Source: UBA7328 sp965247965 | GTDB taxonomy: Bacteria; Bacteroidota; Bacteroidia; Chitinophagales; Saprospiraceae | DNA length: 64,000 bases | Direction: 5' to 3' | Assembly: GCA_965247965.1 (NCBI GenBank) | Contig: OZ252053.1 | Coordinates: 5,394,001-5,458,000 of the forward strand | In this document: positions 27,346 through 36,024 of the stretch, piece after piece | Position numbering within the stretch: the first letter of the stretch is position 1 | Layout of the letters: each line of letters starts with the position of its first letter | Program-made: the position numbers and the translations under genes | The notes under the pieces: generated by a model | Told to the model about the DNA's origin: nothing | What the model saw: only the letters and a program-made list of their open reading frames with translations | Databases searched by the model: none

Positions 27346-27756
27346 ATGGCAAAAAATACAAATCCGAGACTACCCGATCTTGATTTTGAAAAACTCAATG
27401 TTAAATCTGATGATTCTACTTCTTTGAAATTTTTAATGCTGGTAGAAGGTGCTTACGGACAGGGTGTGAAGAAAAGCATCAAGAAGTATGGTTATACAGA
27501 ACAACGGTATTACCAATTGTTGAACAAGTTCAAGGAAGATGGTATGGACGCTCTGATCAATCAGAAAAGAGGCCCAAAGAAAAATACTGTCCGTTCTGAT
27601 AGGGTCATCCACCAGATAATCAGACATCGTTTTCTCGATCCGCGAGCCAATAGTGATGTGATCGCCCAAAAGCTTAACCAACAGGGGATCAAAATCAGTA
27701 AACGAAGTGTGGAACGGACTATTCAGGAATATGGTCTTCAAAAAAAAACTCCATAA
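27346..27756 (+). CDS. Transposase N-terminal frame (helix-turn-helix)
   Basis: 136 residues with a helix-turn-helix (GVKKSIKKYGYTEQRYYQLLNKFKE) and a second DNA-binding region (VIAQKLNQQGIKISKRSVERT). It ends at a run of nine A (27741-27749). Reading +1 there continues into the DDE frame below. Either slippage or a single-base homopolymer error explains the split. Confidence 0.7.
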   Translation: MAKNTNPRLPDLDFEKLNVKSDDSTSLKFLMLVEGAYGQGVKKSIKKYGYTEQRYYQLLNKFKEDGMDALINQKRGPKKNTVRSDRVIHQIIRHRFLDPRANSDVIAQKLNQQGIKISKRSVERTIQEYGLQKKTP

Positions 27757-29140
27757 GCTAAATCCCGATAGTCAAAAGCCAATACCTGTTACTGCCCAGC
27801 AGACCAAGAGGGTAAAAAAGAAGATCGTGGTTACCGAACAGAACAATGAACGGTTCATACGCGAAATGTTAGCTCGAAAGGTATCAGGCACTCATTTGGG
27901 TCTCTGGTTATTGATACCGGAATATCTACGACTTGGAGCCTGGGACTTGGTCTGCGGACTTTTCAATAAGCCCGAAGATCACAACCTTTCTGCCCGTATT
28001 GGCCTACAATTGGTCAATGAAGCAGCAATTTGTCAAAACAGAGTCAGGAAAAGGAATGCTCTGTGCAATCAAGGTTTTGCCCTGGCAAATGGATTGTCCT
28101 TTTTGGTTACTGACGAAACCATTCATGAGGTACTCGACCGCCATACGATGGCAGAATATGAATCCCTTCAAGTGACATTAAGGCAACTCAGAAATCTGCA
28201 AGGACATTATGATCCACAAAATATCCTTGCTATTGATCCACACCGCATTCGGTCGTCCACTCAGCGCGTTATGCCAAAGAAGAAAAAAAGACCTTCAGAG
28301 CCTGCTCACAAAATGCTACAGACTTTCTTCTGTAACGATGCTTTAACGGGACAGCCATTGGCTTTTACCGTTGGATCAAGCGGCAAAACATGCTCAAAGG
28401 CCACCTTACAGTTGTTAGACCTATTGAAACAATCAGGGGTTGAAAAAGCATTAATAATGGCCGATAAAGAACATTTTACGGTCGATATATTAAACCACAT
28501 TGTTGATAATACCGAAATGGATCTTCTCTTGGCAGTCCCTAATACCAAAAGTGTTGTTCAATGTTTTAATTCATTGGACTATAAGCACCTCTGGGCAGGA
28601 TATGCCATTGGGCAAACTGATTATAAATTGAAAGCATGTCCACATCCTTTTAAACTTATTGTACAACGAACAGGAGAAATACCTCAATATTATTCCTACA
28701 AAGCTTTCTTATCCACTGTGGATAATAACGTAGTCCAATTACTCACTCAAAACTATCCAAAACGTTGGACTATCGAAGAGTTTTTCAATTTTGAAGGAGA
28801 TATGGGTTGGAATCGTGCTTCTACCTTTAACCTCAATATCCGGTACGGGAAACAAAGTCTTGCTCTTATTGCACAAGCAGCTACACATCAATTGAAAAAC
28901 AAACTACCAAAACCCTATAACCAATGGACTGCTACACACACCGCTACACAAATCCTTACCAATATGGAAGGTGATCTCAGAGTCAAGGACGACACCATCA
29001 TTGTCACCTACTATCGGGACTATCTCAACCTTGGTATAGAAAAACATTACCAAAACTTGCCTCGAATCCTGGAACAGGAGGGAATTAATCCCAAAATACC
29101 TTGGCTATTTGATTTTAAACTCGACTTTCGATTCAAATGA
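27707..29140 (+). CDS. DDE transposase, catalytic frame (IS4-like superfamily)
   Basis: 477 residues. LAIDPHRI (first Asp), ALIMADKEHFT (second Asp) and YPKRWTIEEFFNFE (Glu with a Y-x-x-R-x-x-x-E signature) form a DDE triad. The real join to the upstream frame is at the A9 run. The first 15 residues of this frame are out of register with it. I did not find clear terminal inverted repeats, so the element ends are not defined and the family is uncertain. Confidence 0.7.
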   Translation: MWNGLFRNMVFKKKLHKLNPDSQKPIPVTAQQTKRVKKKIVVTEQNNERFIREMLARKVSGTHLGLWLLIPEYLRLGAWDLVCGLFNKPEDHNLSARIGLQLVNEAAICQNRVRKRNALCNQGFALANGLSFLVTDETIHEVLDRHTMAEYESLQVTLRQLRNLQGHYDPQNILAIDPHRIRSSTQRVMPKKKKRPSEPAHKMLQTFFCNDALTGQPLAFTVGSSGKTCSKATLQLLDLLKQSGVEKALIMADKEHFTVDILNHIVDNTEMDLLLAVPNTKSVVQCFNSLDYKHLWAGYAIGQTDYKLKACPHPFKLIVQRTGEIPQYYSYKAFLSTVDNNVVQLLTQNYPKRWTIEEFFNFEGDMGWNRASTFNLNIRYGKQSLALIAQAATHQLKNKLPKPYNQWTATHTATQILTNMEGDLRVKDDTIIVTYYRDYLNLGIEKHYQNLPRILEQEGINPKIPWLFDFKLDFRFK

Positions 29141-29196
29141 CTAAAATAAATTTACCTTCAAAAATCGTTGACCTCTACGTCAGAAACTCATTGGAG

Positions 29197-29285
29197 CTGA
29201 TCAGCGCTCCGTCGCTGAAGCTGTAGAGCGCCGCGCCTGCCAAAGTACTTTGTACGGCGGACAGGGTAAGAGACCTTTGGTTGAC
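29197..29285 (+). repeat. Interspersed repeat A, copy 1
   Basis: Shares CTGATCAGCGCTCCGTCGCT, CCAAAGTACTTTGTACGGCG and the ending CCTTTGGTTGAC with an inverted, longer copy at 57059-57180. AAAGTACTTT is palindromic. It lies just past the transposase, at the 3' side of the next gene. Confidence 0.7.
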
Positions 29286-29295
29286 TTAGTCAAAA

Positions 29296-29718
29296 TCAAT
29301 CCGCTGTTTTACCTAATACCAAACCAACTACTCCTCCTACGACTGCACCAATTATTGCAGACACTACGATATCTACAATAGCGCTTGTCGGCTGCATGAT
29401 ATTGGTTACACCCAAAAAGATAAGGTCAAAATACGCACCTACTAGGAGCCCGATAATCGCACCGGCTTTCGCGCCTGTTGCGAATGTTTTAATGCTTGCC
29501 CATCGACCATATATAATCGTGACCAGCAGTGATAAAGCAATATTGCCCAGGAAGATAAGCGGTAAGCTGACGTCAGCCAGGTCCTTCGAAACTCCTGTTG
29601 CAGACCCCATATTGTCGGCAAAGAAATCGAACAAAAGTAAACCATGTAGGATGTAGCCCAAAATAAATCCGGTAATTGCCCCTGCCAAAGTTGCTAGTAA
29701 TAAACTTTTTGTACTCAT
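29296..29718 (-). CDS. Small integral membrane protein, four TM segments
   Basis: 140 residues with hydrophobic segments near 8-32, 52-72, 85-108 and 114-136, glycine-rich (GAITGFILGYILHG, GAVVGGVVGLVLG). Charged residues are few. It resembles a common Bacteroidota membrane protein of unknown function. Monocistronic. Confidence 0.7.
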   Translation of the reverse strand: MSTKSLLLATLAGAITGFILGYILHGLLLFDFFADNMGSATGVSKDLADVSLPLIFLGNIALSLLVTIIYGRWASIKTFATGAKAGAIIGLLVGAYFDLIFLGVTNIMQPTSAIVDIVVSAIIGAVVGGVVGLVLGKTAD

Positions 29719-29870
29719 AATAAATTTTATTGGTTTCTAAATTAAAATCTCTTCATAACAGGATGATGAAATTAAGGAAAAGGTACGAAGAATCTACAAA
29801 TTGATCATATCAAGCGAAAGTCTAAGATGCACCAATTGCACAATCCACCTTACACAATTATCTTGGGACC

Positions 29871-30350
29871 GTGAATGCAGACATTCAGACGATATTATTC
29901 TACGGCTGGTGGCAATTATCGGTATGCCTTTTCGCCTTCCTGGCTTTGATGGCCATATGGTTGCATATTGGCAAAAGGCAAAAGGATTTCGGGCAAGTGT
30001 GGCTAGCGCTCTCCATTCTCTGTTGGGGTATATCAGGTGGCTTGGAGATCTACTTAGTGCACAGTGGAATTGGCTCTTCCCAACCCTCTATTCTGGAAGG
30101 TTCGAGAAGCATTCTTTCACTATTCAATAGTTTTTTCATCTTGCTTTCACTTCCCTGGTTTCGCTATCTCCCAATCCGTATTGAACCTATTATTAAGTCG
30201 AACTATTGGATTTATATAATCGGACTTCCATTCCTATTTTCTATTGGACAGCGAAGCAAGAACCATTCGGATGAGCCCGGTCTCCTTCCATCTGCTTTAC
30301 AAATTCGCAAAGGTGCGCTTAGGCAGCAGAGAGGAATGGTTGGAAATTAA
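29871..30350 (+). pseudogene. Membrane protein N-terminal part, probably truncated
   Basis: From GTG 29871 the frame encodes about four TM helices (GWWQLSVCLFAFLALMAIW, VWLALSILCWGIS, FNSFFILLSLPWF, YWIYIIGLPFLF) and then a polar tail in which the neighbouring frame takes over. It looks like the membrane half of a larger sensor-type protein joined to other DNA near 30250. Not recognised. Confidence 0.4.
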
Positions 30351-30678
30351 ACCCAAATCAGAGTCCAGGCCGAACAAGCAATACGACATTAATGACCACA
30401 ATGAAATTAGAAGGTTACTGGGTGGCCTGCTCGATGGGACATTTGGTAAAAACGCGTGGACACGGCATCCTCATGAAAGCATTCTCAGGGATACTTTATT
30501 TGAGATGTCTTCGAAGCGGGAGCGAAAGATTTGGCTTAAGATACCGCCTGAGAATATTGAATTATGTAGAAACAGAATTGAAAAACCAGTTGATGTAGCG
30601 CGGATTGTAGTCGGAGTGCTATTACTCGCTATTGCCATTTGTATAGTCGGTGTAGTAGTCATGAATGCATTCGGTTAA
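30271..30678 (+). CDS. Hypothetical protein with C-terminal TM helix
   Basis: About 135 residues from ATG 30271: a polar, charged body (LGSREEWLEIKPK; HNEIRRLLGGLLDGTFGKN) and one C-terminal TM (IVVGVLLLAIAICIVGVVVM). I do not recognise the family. A MITE begins 2 bases after the stop. Confidence 0.45.
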   Translation: MSPVSFHLLYKFAKVRLGSREEWLEIKPKSESRPNKQYDINDHNEIRRLLGGLLDGTFGKNAWTRHPHESILRDTLFEMSSKRERKIWLKIPPENIELCRNRIEKPVDVARIVVGVLLLAIAICIVGVVVMNAFG

Positions 30679-30680
30679 CG

Positions 30681-30876
30681 CTAGTGCGTCAGAAACTAAG
30701 TAAATGCATATTTAGACAAAGTTATTTTTCATCTGATCGAGGCGGGAAAACCGGAGTTATGCCAAAGCATAATGCATTATGTCCCGACATTCGTCGTCGG
30801 GGAGGATTTTTCCAACGATGAGCAGGAGGAAAAGAACAAGTATAAATGTGTAGGTATTTCGTTTCTGACGCACTAG
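30681..30876 (+). mobile_element. CTAG-bounded MITE, copy 4
   Basis: 196 bases; ends CTAGTGCGTCAGAAAC and GTTTCTGACGCACTAG are perfect 16-base inverted repeats. Longest copy, with an extra ATGTCCCGACATTCGTC segment also seen in copy 3. Inner boxes match the family. Confidence 0.85.
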
Positions 30877-30910
30877 CAATCATTGTATTCAATACTCAAG
30901 CTGAATCAGG

Positions 30911-30935
30911 CAGGCCTTCGGGCCTGTTTTTTTTT
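30911..30935 (+). terminator. Intrinsic terminator
   Basis: CAGGCC-TTCG-GGCCTG hairpin with a stable TTCG loop, followed by nine T. Orientation is plus, so it can stop transcription coming through the MITE and the upstream hypothetical gene. Confidence 0.8.
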
Positions 30936-30969
30936 CCAAAAGACCAACCGATATGGTTTCGGCAGACCG

Positions 30970-31494
30970 CTAATGATTCACTACTTCCAGACGTCTGGTC
31001 CCATCAAACAGTACCTCTCGCTCGTCAAGCACAATTCCGTGTTCCAAATGCGCCTTCAGATTAACCAACCAGAATGACCAACCCAGGCTACATCCATAGA
31101 AAAAACTTTTCTTTGATTCTTCGTCGGTCGGAATTTCGAATTGTTTCAGGATGACCTGGGCGCGATTGTCGTTGACTTTTTCAAAATCTATCTGCACGTT
31201 ACCAGCCGGTTTGAAATCAAATGATATTCTTTCATTTGTTATCAACTCCGTAACCTGGCCTTTCTGATCAAATTCAGGCCATGTATACCATTGCCATTCA
31301 TAAGTATCCCCGCTTTCAATGCTTTCGCCTGCGTTTCGTGCATTACCTCGTGAGTCGAAGAATTGGGCTCTCTTCAAAAACCATTTTTCCATATTTCCTT
31401 GAATCGCCCATGCTCTGTACGTCTCTGTAATTGGCGCATTGATAAATATTCGTCTAGTAAATTCAGACCAGGTGGAGCCAAAAGACAAGCTCAT
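30970..31494 (-). CDS. SRPBCC/AHSA1-like protein
   Basis: 174 residues. RRIFINAPITETYRAW at the N-terminus, WFLKRA, the FDQKGQVTELITNERISFDF strand region, and the C-terminal helix GWSFWLVNLKAHLEHG match activator-of-Hsp90-like START-fold proteins. Binding partner unknown; cytosolic. Confidence 0.8.
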   Translation of the reverse strand: MSLSFGSTWSEFTRRIFINAPITETYRAWAIQGNMEKWFLKRAQFFDSRGNARNAGESIESGDTYEWQWYTWPEFDQKGQVTELITNERISFDFKPAGNVQIDFEKVNDNRAQVILKQFEIPTDEESKKSFFYGCSLGWSFWLVNLKAHLEHGIVLDEREVLFDGTRRLEVVNH

Positions 31495-31519
31495 GTTTAC
31501 AATTTAGTGAAGCGATGAG

Positions 31520-31545
31520 ATAACTCGTGCCGCGTTACGCGGTAT
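31520..31545 (-). repeat. 26-base interspersed palindromic repeat, copy 2
   Basis: Inverted copy, with one mismatch, of the repeat that breaks istA at 1609-1634. Here it is intergenic, between the SRPBCC and dodecin genes. Confidence 0.7.
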
Positions 31546-31612
31546 TGATTATCAACGAATTAGGAGCTATAATTCACCCCGTAATGGGAAATTACGGGGT
31601 GAAGAAGGACCT

Positions 31613-31813
31613 TTATTTTACTTCAAAGGACAACTTCAGGTTCACTCTGTATTTATCGACTTCGCCATCCTTGATGGTTACGCTTTGACTTTGTACGAAT
31701 GCAGACTTAATTGCATTTACTGATTTCGAAGCTTTTTTGATGCCTTCTTCTGCTGCATCTTCCCAACTCTTGGAAGAATCGGACATAATTTCAATTACTT
31801 TAAGAACTGCCAT
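31613..31813 (-). CDS. Dodecin
   Basis: 66 residues. KVIEIMSDSSKSWEDAAEEG and the C-terminal YRVNLKLSFEVK match dodecins, small flavin-binding dodecamers that store and protect flavins. Trp near residue 17 is the flavin-stacking tryptophan. An IS66 element with an 8-base duplication begins 2 bases upstream of the ATG, so the native promoter is displaced by 1.5 kb. Confidence 0.9.
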   Translation of the reverse strand: MAVLKVIEIMSDSSKSWEDAAEEGIKKASKSVNAIKSAFVQSQSVTIKDGEVDKYRVNLKLSFEVK

Positions 31814-31823
31814 AACCCTAGTT

Positions 31824-33356
31824 GTAACTACTCAGGAGGTAATATAACGAATAATAATAATGGAGTAAAAAGAGTTATAGGACAATCCAACTCGAACTAA
31901 AGATAATAGGGCCGGATAAATTGGACTATTATCGAATCACGACTAACAAAACTGGAAAAAGAAAACCAACTTCTTCGAAAGGAGAATAAGTTTTTGCGTG
32001 AAGAGAATAAAATTCTATGCCAAGAGATTAGAGAACTTCGCGAAAAACTGGAATTAGTCCTTAGCCAACTGGCCAAAAAAGAGGTTAAAAAAGACAGCCA
32101 CAACAGCCACAACCCACCAAGCCAAGACAAGTCAACACATGAGAAAAAAAGTCTGCGTAAGAAAACAGGACGTAAATCAGGAGGACAAAAGGGTCATAAG
32201 GGTCATTATCTTGCAATGACAGATAATCCTGATGAAAAGCACATAGTAAAAAGTGATTACTGTTCAAAATGTGGGGACACAATTGATCAGGAAAAGCAAC
32301 AATTGGTATCGAAAAGACAAATAGTAGAAATACCTTCGATACGCCCCAGATACATTGAATATCAGCAGTATGGATGCCAGTGCGGGCGGTGTGGTCATCT
32401 TCAAAAAGGTAGTTTTCCCCAAGGGGTAAAAGCACCGATCCAATATGGTAGCAGCGTCATAGCACTGGTCAGCTATTTTAGCGTTTTCCATTATCTTCCC
32501 TTCCAAAGAATGACCCAGTTGTTCAAAGATATATTTCACTTGCCCATCAGTGAGGGAAGTGTACAGAACTTATTGAAAAAAGCAGCCCAAAAGGCTCGAC
32601 CCATATACCATGCTATACTCCAACAAATCTTTTCATCGACTTACGTCGGTTCGGACGAAACATCTGCTAAAGTAAATGGCGACAAATGGTGGGTATGGGT
32701 GTGGCAAAATATGAAAAACACTTACATAAAAGCCACTGAAAGTCGAGGATTTATAAGTGTCCAGCAAATAATTGGCGATCACTTGTCCCACGCTACAATA
32801 GGGTCAGACCGCTGGGCAGCACAACTGAAAATGAAATCCAAATCCAAACAATTATGCATAGCTCACTTATTGAGAGACCTCATATTTTTGGAAGAATCGG
32901 AAAACCAAGTTTGGGCCAGCCAATTTAAGTCCTTGTTAGAACATGCTTTAGCCTTGCGAAAAAGAACAGAACAAACTCAAACCTTTCAAACCAACCAAAA
33001 GGATGCCTATAAATTGGAAAAAAGGCTTGATCGGCTACTGTTAAGGCATATCGAAAAAACCGAATTCCCAAAAACTCATTCTTTTCAAAAATCAATGTTA
33101 AAAAACAGGAATTACATCTTTCCCTTTTTATACAATTCTGAAGTCCCACCGGACAACAATTCTTCAGAAAGGGCAATAAGAAATGTAAAAGTAAAACTAA
33201 AGGTCTCAGGACAGTTTAAATCGGGTCAGAATATATTTTGTGTCTTGCGTTCCTGCATCGATACATTAAAAAAAAGAGAGCTCAATGTTTTGGCCTATCT
33301 TTACTGCATTGCCAAACTCCCTACTCAAAAGCATTGTTTGGTACCTGAGTAGTTAC
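31824..33356 (+). mobile_element. IS66-family element, complete
   Basis: Inverted ends GTAACTACTCAGG (31824-31836) and CCTGAGTAGTTAC (33344-33356). The 8-base target duplication CCCTAGTT is exact at 31816-31823 and 33357-33364, as expected for IS66. Only the tnpC-type transposase is present, without tnpA/tnpB. Confidence 0.95.
31994..33352 (+). CDS. IS66 transposase (TnpC)
   Basis: 452 residues from TTG 31994. The frame extends upstream through a leucine-zipper-like stretch (LTKLEKENQLLRKENKFLRE) to about 31925, so the true start may be earlier at a non-ATG codon. It has a zinc-ribbon region (YCSKCG, CQCGRCG), a FSVFHYLPFQR block, YVGSDETSAKV (first Asp), and PPDNNSSERAIRN with the catalytic Glu near the end. 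Length fits IS66. Confidence 0.9.
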   Translation: MREENKILCQEIRELREKLELVLSQLAKKEVKKDSHNSHNPPSQDKSTHEKKSLRKKTGRKSGGQKGHKGHYLAMTDNPDEKHIVKSDYCSKCGDTIDQEKQQLVSKRQIVEIPSIRPRYIEYQQYGCQCGRCGHLQKGSFPQGVKAPIQYGSSVIALVSYFSVFHYLPFQRMTQLFKDIFHLPISEGSVQNLLKKAAQKARPIYHAILQQIFSSTYVGSDETSAKVNGDKWWVWVWQNMKNTYIKATESRGFISVQQIIGDHLSHATIGSDRWAAQLKMKSKSKQLCIAHLLRDLIFLEESENQVWASQFKSLLEHALALRKRTEQTQTFQTNQKDAYKLEKRLDRLLLRHIEKTEFPKTHSFQKSMLKNRNYIFPFLYNSEVPPDNNSSERAIRNVKVKLKVSGQFKSGQNIFCVLRSCIDTLKKRELNVLAYLYCIAKLPTQKHCLVPE

Positions 33357-33525
33357 CCCTAGTTTAATTTTTTATAAATTAATGATTGAAGCATCAATCT
33401 ATATAAATTCTTAGATATAAGGAAGGAGTTCGGACAAAATGGGCGTATCTTAAAAAAGAAATCACCAGGTGAAAGCAATTCACCCGGTGATTTCGATTGT
33501 CTATGGCTGGGGTAAAACAAAACAA

Positions 33526-33864
33526 TTAAACCGTATCTTCACTATTACCTCCATTCATCCGATAGTGGAGCAGCATCCCAAGGCCGGCACCTGCTATAAC
33601 GAGCGGAAATGTAACAAACGGCCCATCGTGATCACCAGCAACATCGAAGAATATTCCGATGCCCAATGCGATTCCCAAACACAGCAGTATCAGTCCCCAT
33701 TTGAGGGAGCTGTTTTTGCTCGTTTGCTGACGCGGATAGCGGATGTCCCCTCCTTTTTCGATTATTGCCATTCGCTCTTTATGCCTGGATGAGAAAAACA
33801 TATAGAAAATAAATCCGATAGTGAAAGAAATTCCGAGTAAGAATACTAGTACTTCTGTTGGCAT
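33526..33864 (-). CDS. DUF6249-like small membrane protein
   Basis: 112 residues; TM helices near 5-24, 55-74 and 82-103. HKERMAIIEKGGDI after the first TM is the hallmark of this family, often found near ECF sigma genes. The sigma/anti-sigma pair is 640 bases away on the other strand. Function unknown. Confidence 0.75.
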   Translation of the reverse strand: MPTEVLVFLLGISFTIGFIFYMFFSSRHKERMAIIEKGGDIRYPRQQTSKNSSLKWGLILLCLGIALGIGIFFDVAGDHDGPFVTFPLVIAGAGLGMLLHYRMNGGNSEDTV

Positions 33865-34033
33865 TTTATTAATTTTTGTTTATAAATATTTGTTGTGGAA
33901 CGGACGTGGTAGTTATTGGGTTACAAAAAAAATCACGAGTTGTGAATCACCTCTAATTCAAATTAAGGAACATAGTGACATTCGAAAAATAACTTATGCC
34001 AAACAAATCTGTTCAAGTCGAGTCTCTCGTAGA

Positions 34034-34069
34034 GGACTCGGCGGTTGTAATCACTCTAACGCCGAGTCC
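34034..34069. terminator. GC-rich hairpin, possible terminator
   Basis: GGACTCGGCG and CGCCGAGTCC form perfect 10-base arms around a 16-base loop; four T follow. It lies in a 230-base stretch with no gene, before TA debris. Confidence 0.45.
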
Positions 34070-34128
34070 CTTTTAGCAGACGCGTCTCTGACAGTGATGG
34101 GAGAGAACAAAAACCTCAAGGAATTGTC

Positions 34129-34342
34129 CATCACGTTCAGTTCGAATTAATGCAAAAGGGGTATTATTGAAGAATATCCAACAGATAATCCTTATCCTAG
34201 TTGTCTTATATTTGGTGAAACATTTAGCGGGGATCCGGTTCATTCGGTTTGGGCGTATAACCATAAAAACAAGTGGGCGGTACTCATAACAGTATACCGT
34301 CCCGATCCGAAAAAATGGATTGATTATCGCAAGAGAAAATAG
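34129..34342 (+). pseudogene. DUF4258 protein (RelE-like toxin), frameshifted remnant
   Basis: HHVQFELMQKG reads in one frame and then IIEEYPTDNPYPSCLIFGET continues in another. The end, AVLITVYRPDPKKWIDYRKR, is the DUF4258 signature. The shift lies at a GGGG run near 34153. No start is visible upstream. DUF4258 genes usually pair with YgiT-type zinc-finger antitoxins, and one follows. Confidence 0.7.
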
Positions 34343-34347
34343 AAATC

Positions 34348-34410
34348 ATGAAACCATTTGGTAAATGTCCAATTTGTGGTGGTGAAGTCTTGGATTATCT
34401 TTTCAGGTAA
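34348..34410 (+). pseudogene. YgiT-type zinc-finger antitoxin, N-terminal stub
   Basis: 20 codons with CPICGGEV, the first zinc knuckle of YgiT/MqsA-like antitoxins, then a stop. It starts 5 bases after the DUF4258 remnant, the usual order. Confidence 0.65.
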
Positions 34411-34488
34411 ATTGACCATGATTTTCTTAAAAAGGTGATACCCAACTTCCATTTTGTAACCAATTGCATCCGCATTCCGTTTCAAAAG

Positions 34489-34504
34489 CATATCTTAAGA
34501 TATG
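34489..34504. promoter_or_regulatory. Palindrome over the sigma-factor start
   Basis: CATATCTTAAGATATG is a perfect 16-base palindrome whose last three bases are the ATG of the sigma gene. It could be an operator, or a hairpin that hides the start. Confidence 0.4.
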
Positions 34505-35053
34505 ATCACTGAAGATCAGTTGATACGCGGTGTAATAAACGGAGACCAAAAGGCAATACGTCATCTGCTTGACGAGTACCAGGACTATATCTATAGTATT
34601 TGCTACAGTGTACTCAGAACAAAAGAGGAATCCGAAGAAGCCACCCAGGATACGTTTTTGAAAATAATAAAGGCTTTACCGCGATATGTAAAAAGGGGAA
34701 AACTTTCAACATGGATATATTCTGTGGCTTACAGGACGGCATTGGACTACCTGAGAAAAAGGAAGATCACTGAGGAAATCGATAACTATGATCGAGAAGA
34801 AGAAGCAGATATAGAGGCGAGAATCACAGGAGTAGAACGGAGTACAGTTTTAGCAAAATTGATAGACAAATTAAACCCGAAAGACTCGGCGTTAATAAGA
34901 ATGCACTATTTTGAAGAAATGAGCATTAAAGAATTGGCCAACATAACCAGTCTGAGCGAAAGCAATGTCAAAGTAAAATTATACAGATCAAGGAAAATGC
35001 TATCGCAATTGATTAAAAAGGAAAATATCTTTTCTGAATTCGTAAATGCCTAA
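34502..35053 (+). CDS. ECF-type RNA polymerase sigma factor
   Basis: 183 residues. Region 2: DEYQDYIYSICYSVLRTKEESEEATQDTFLKI-type segment near 24-56 and STWIYSVAYRTALDYLRKR near 69-87. Region 4: LIRMHYFEEMSIKELANITSLSESNVKVKLYRSRKML near 133-170. Directs RNA polymerase to stress or envelope genes. The start codon lies in a palindrome. The next gene follows after 2 bases. Confidence 0.9.
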   Translation: MITEDQLIRGVINGDQKAIRHLLDEYQDYIYSICYSVLRTKEESEEATQDTFLKIIKALPRYVKRGKLSTWIYSVAYRTALDYLRKRKITEEIDNYDREEEADIEARITGVERSTVLAKLIDKLNPKDSALIRMHYFEEMSIKELANITSLSESNVKVKLYRSRKMLSQLIKKENIFSEFVNA

Positions 35054-35055
35054 AA

Positions 35056-35580
35056 ATGAAAAGGGAAGAAAAAGAAAAACTTATATGGTCTTATCTGGAT
35101 GGCGAAATCGTCATTGAAGAAAGGCTAAAAGTGGACCGTCTTAGAGCATCTAATGTGGATTTTGAAGCGCAGTACCAGGAGGCTCTTGTAGTACACAAAA
35201 ATTTAGCACATTTTCCAATTCACAAAATCTCAAAGGATTTTAGTAGAAAAATGGAATCCGTACTTTTGCAGGAAGTATCCAAAGCTAATCGTGGATTTGA
35301 TCTGAGGCCGTTGTGGTTTTTTGGCATCTCTTTGCTGGCTATCGGTTTTACTTTTTTCTTATTGGGTTCAGAATCCAGTGTTTCGACTATTGCGGTGCCC
35401 AGGTTCATCACAGATTTCACTACCCCAGCCTTGATCGATGCATTCTGGACACAATTGACCACTCTAGAGATTGATCTCAGTTGGTACTACTTTGTGATCT
35501 TATTACTGGCGCCGTGTCTCTTTCTATTGGATAAGATAGCGGAACAGCGATTTTCGGTCAGGCATTTTGTATTAGTTTAG
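35056..35580 (+). CDS. Membrane anti-sigma factor-like protein
   Basis: 174 residues. The soluble N-terminus opens with EEKEKLIWSYLDGE as in zinc-less anti-sigma domains; TM helices near 91-110 and 146-166. It is coupled to the ECF sigma gene, so it probably holds the sigma factor at the inner membrane. No HxxxCxxC motif. Confidence 0.75.
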   Translation: MKREEKEKLIWSYLDGEIVIEERLKVDRLRASNVDFEAQYQEALVVHKNLAHFPIHKISKDFSRKMESVLLQEVSKANRGFDLRPLWFFGISLLAIGFTFFLLGSESSVSTIAVPRFITDFTTPALIDAFWTQLTTLEIDLSWYYFVILLLAPCLFLLDKIAEQRFSVRHFVLV

Positions 35581-35591
35581 ATAATCTGCTG

Positions 35592-35683
35592 AGGCGAGGA
35601 CCGTCTACCTGCCTCAGGCTGGCCATCAGCAACTTTGAAGCCAGTACACAATCAAAAACCGGTTGTCGAGGCGTCCGGCCTTA
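35592..35683 (+). repeat. Repeat flanking hicAB, left copy
   Basis: AGGCGAGGACCGTCTACCTG then GGCCATCAGCAAC and GGTTGTCGAGGCGTCC match the right copy at 36342-36412 in the same orientation. The left copy has about 28 extra bases in the middle. Confidence 0.75.
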
Positions 35684-35729
35684 AATGCACTCAGAAAATT
35701 TGTGTAGAGAAATTTGCTGTAAAGAATAA

Positions 35730-35748
35730 GATACTGTATTTTAGTATC
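35730..35748. promoter_or_regulatory. Inverted repeat before hicA
   Basis: GATACT and AGTATC form 6-base arms around a 7-base spacer, ending 3 bases before the hicA ATG. A likely HicB binding site. Confidence 0.5.
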
Positions 35749-35751
35749 ACG

Positions 35752-36024
35752 ATGGGTTTGAGCCGAAAGCACAAGAAAACGATAAATGCCATTTTCGCCA
35801 ACCCTGTGCGATCAAATATTCTATGGAGTGATATTGAAAAACTATTAGTCGCTTTGGGTGCTGAAATCAGTGAAGGTAGAGGCTCAAGAATAAGAGTAGC
35901 ATTAAATAAAATTCGTGCTGTTTTTCACAGGCCACATCCACGGAAGGAAACCGACAAAGGGGCTTTGAAATCAATGAGGCGTTTTTTGACAGAAGCAGGA
36001 ATAAAACCATATGATGAAACATAA
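35752..36024 (+). CDS. hicA: HicA-type mRNA interferase toxin
   Basis: 90 residues from ATG 35752, which follows the operator; upstream codons are not homologous. LWSDIEKLLVALGAEISEGRGSRI is the double-stranded-RNA-binding-like HicA fold, but the usual catalytic His of the GSH motif is replaced by GSRIRV, with FHRPHP further on. It overlaps hicB by 14 bases. Confidence 0.85.
   Translation: MGLSRKHKKTINAIFANPVRSNILWSDIEKLLVALGAEISEGRGSRIRVALNKIRAVFHRPHPRKETDKGALKSMRRFLTEAGIKPYDET

Noticed and set aside
29197..29285. Right terminal repeat of the 27346 transposase element
   Set aside because: No matching inverted sequence is present on the left, and the other copy at 57059 has no such transposase beside it.
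33821..34150. 109-residue plus-strand ORF
   Set aside because: It overlaps the DUF6249 start and the 34034 hairpin and shows no family features.
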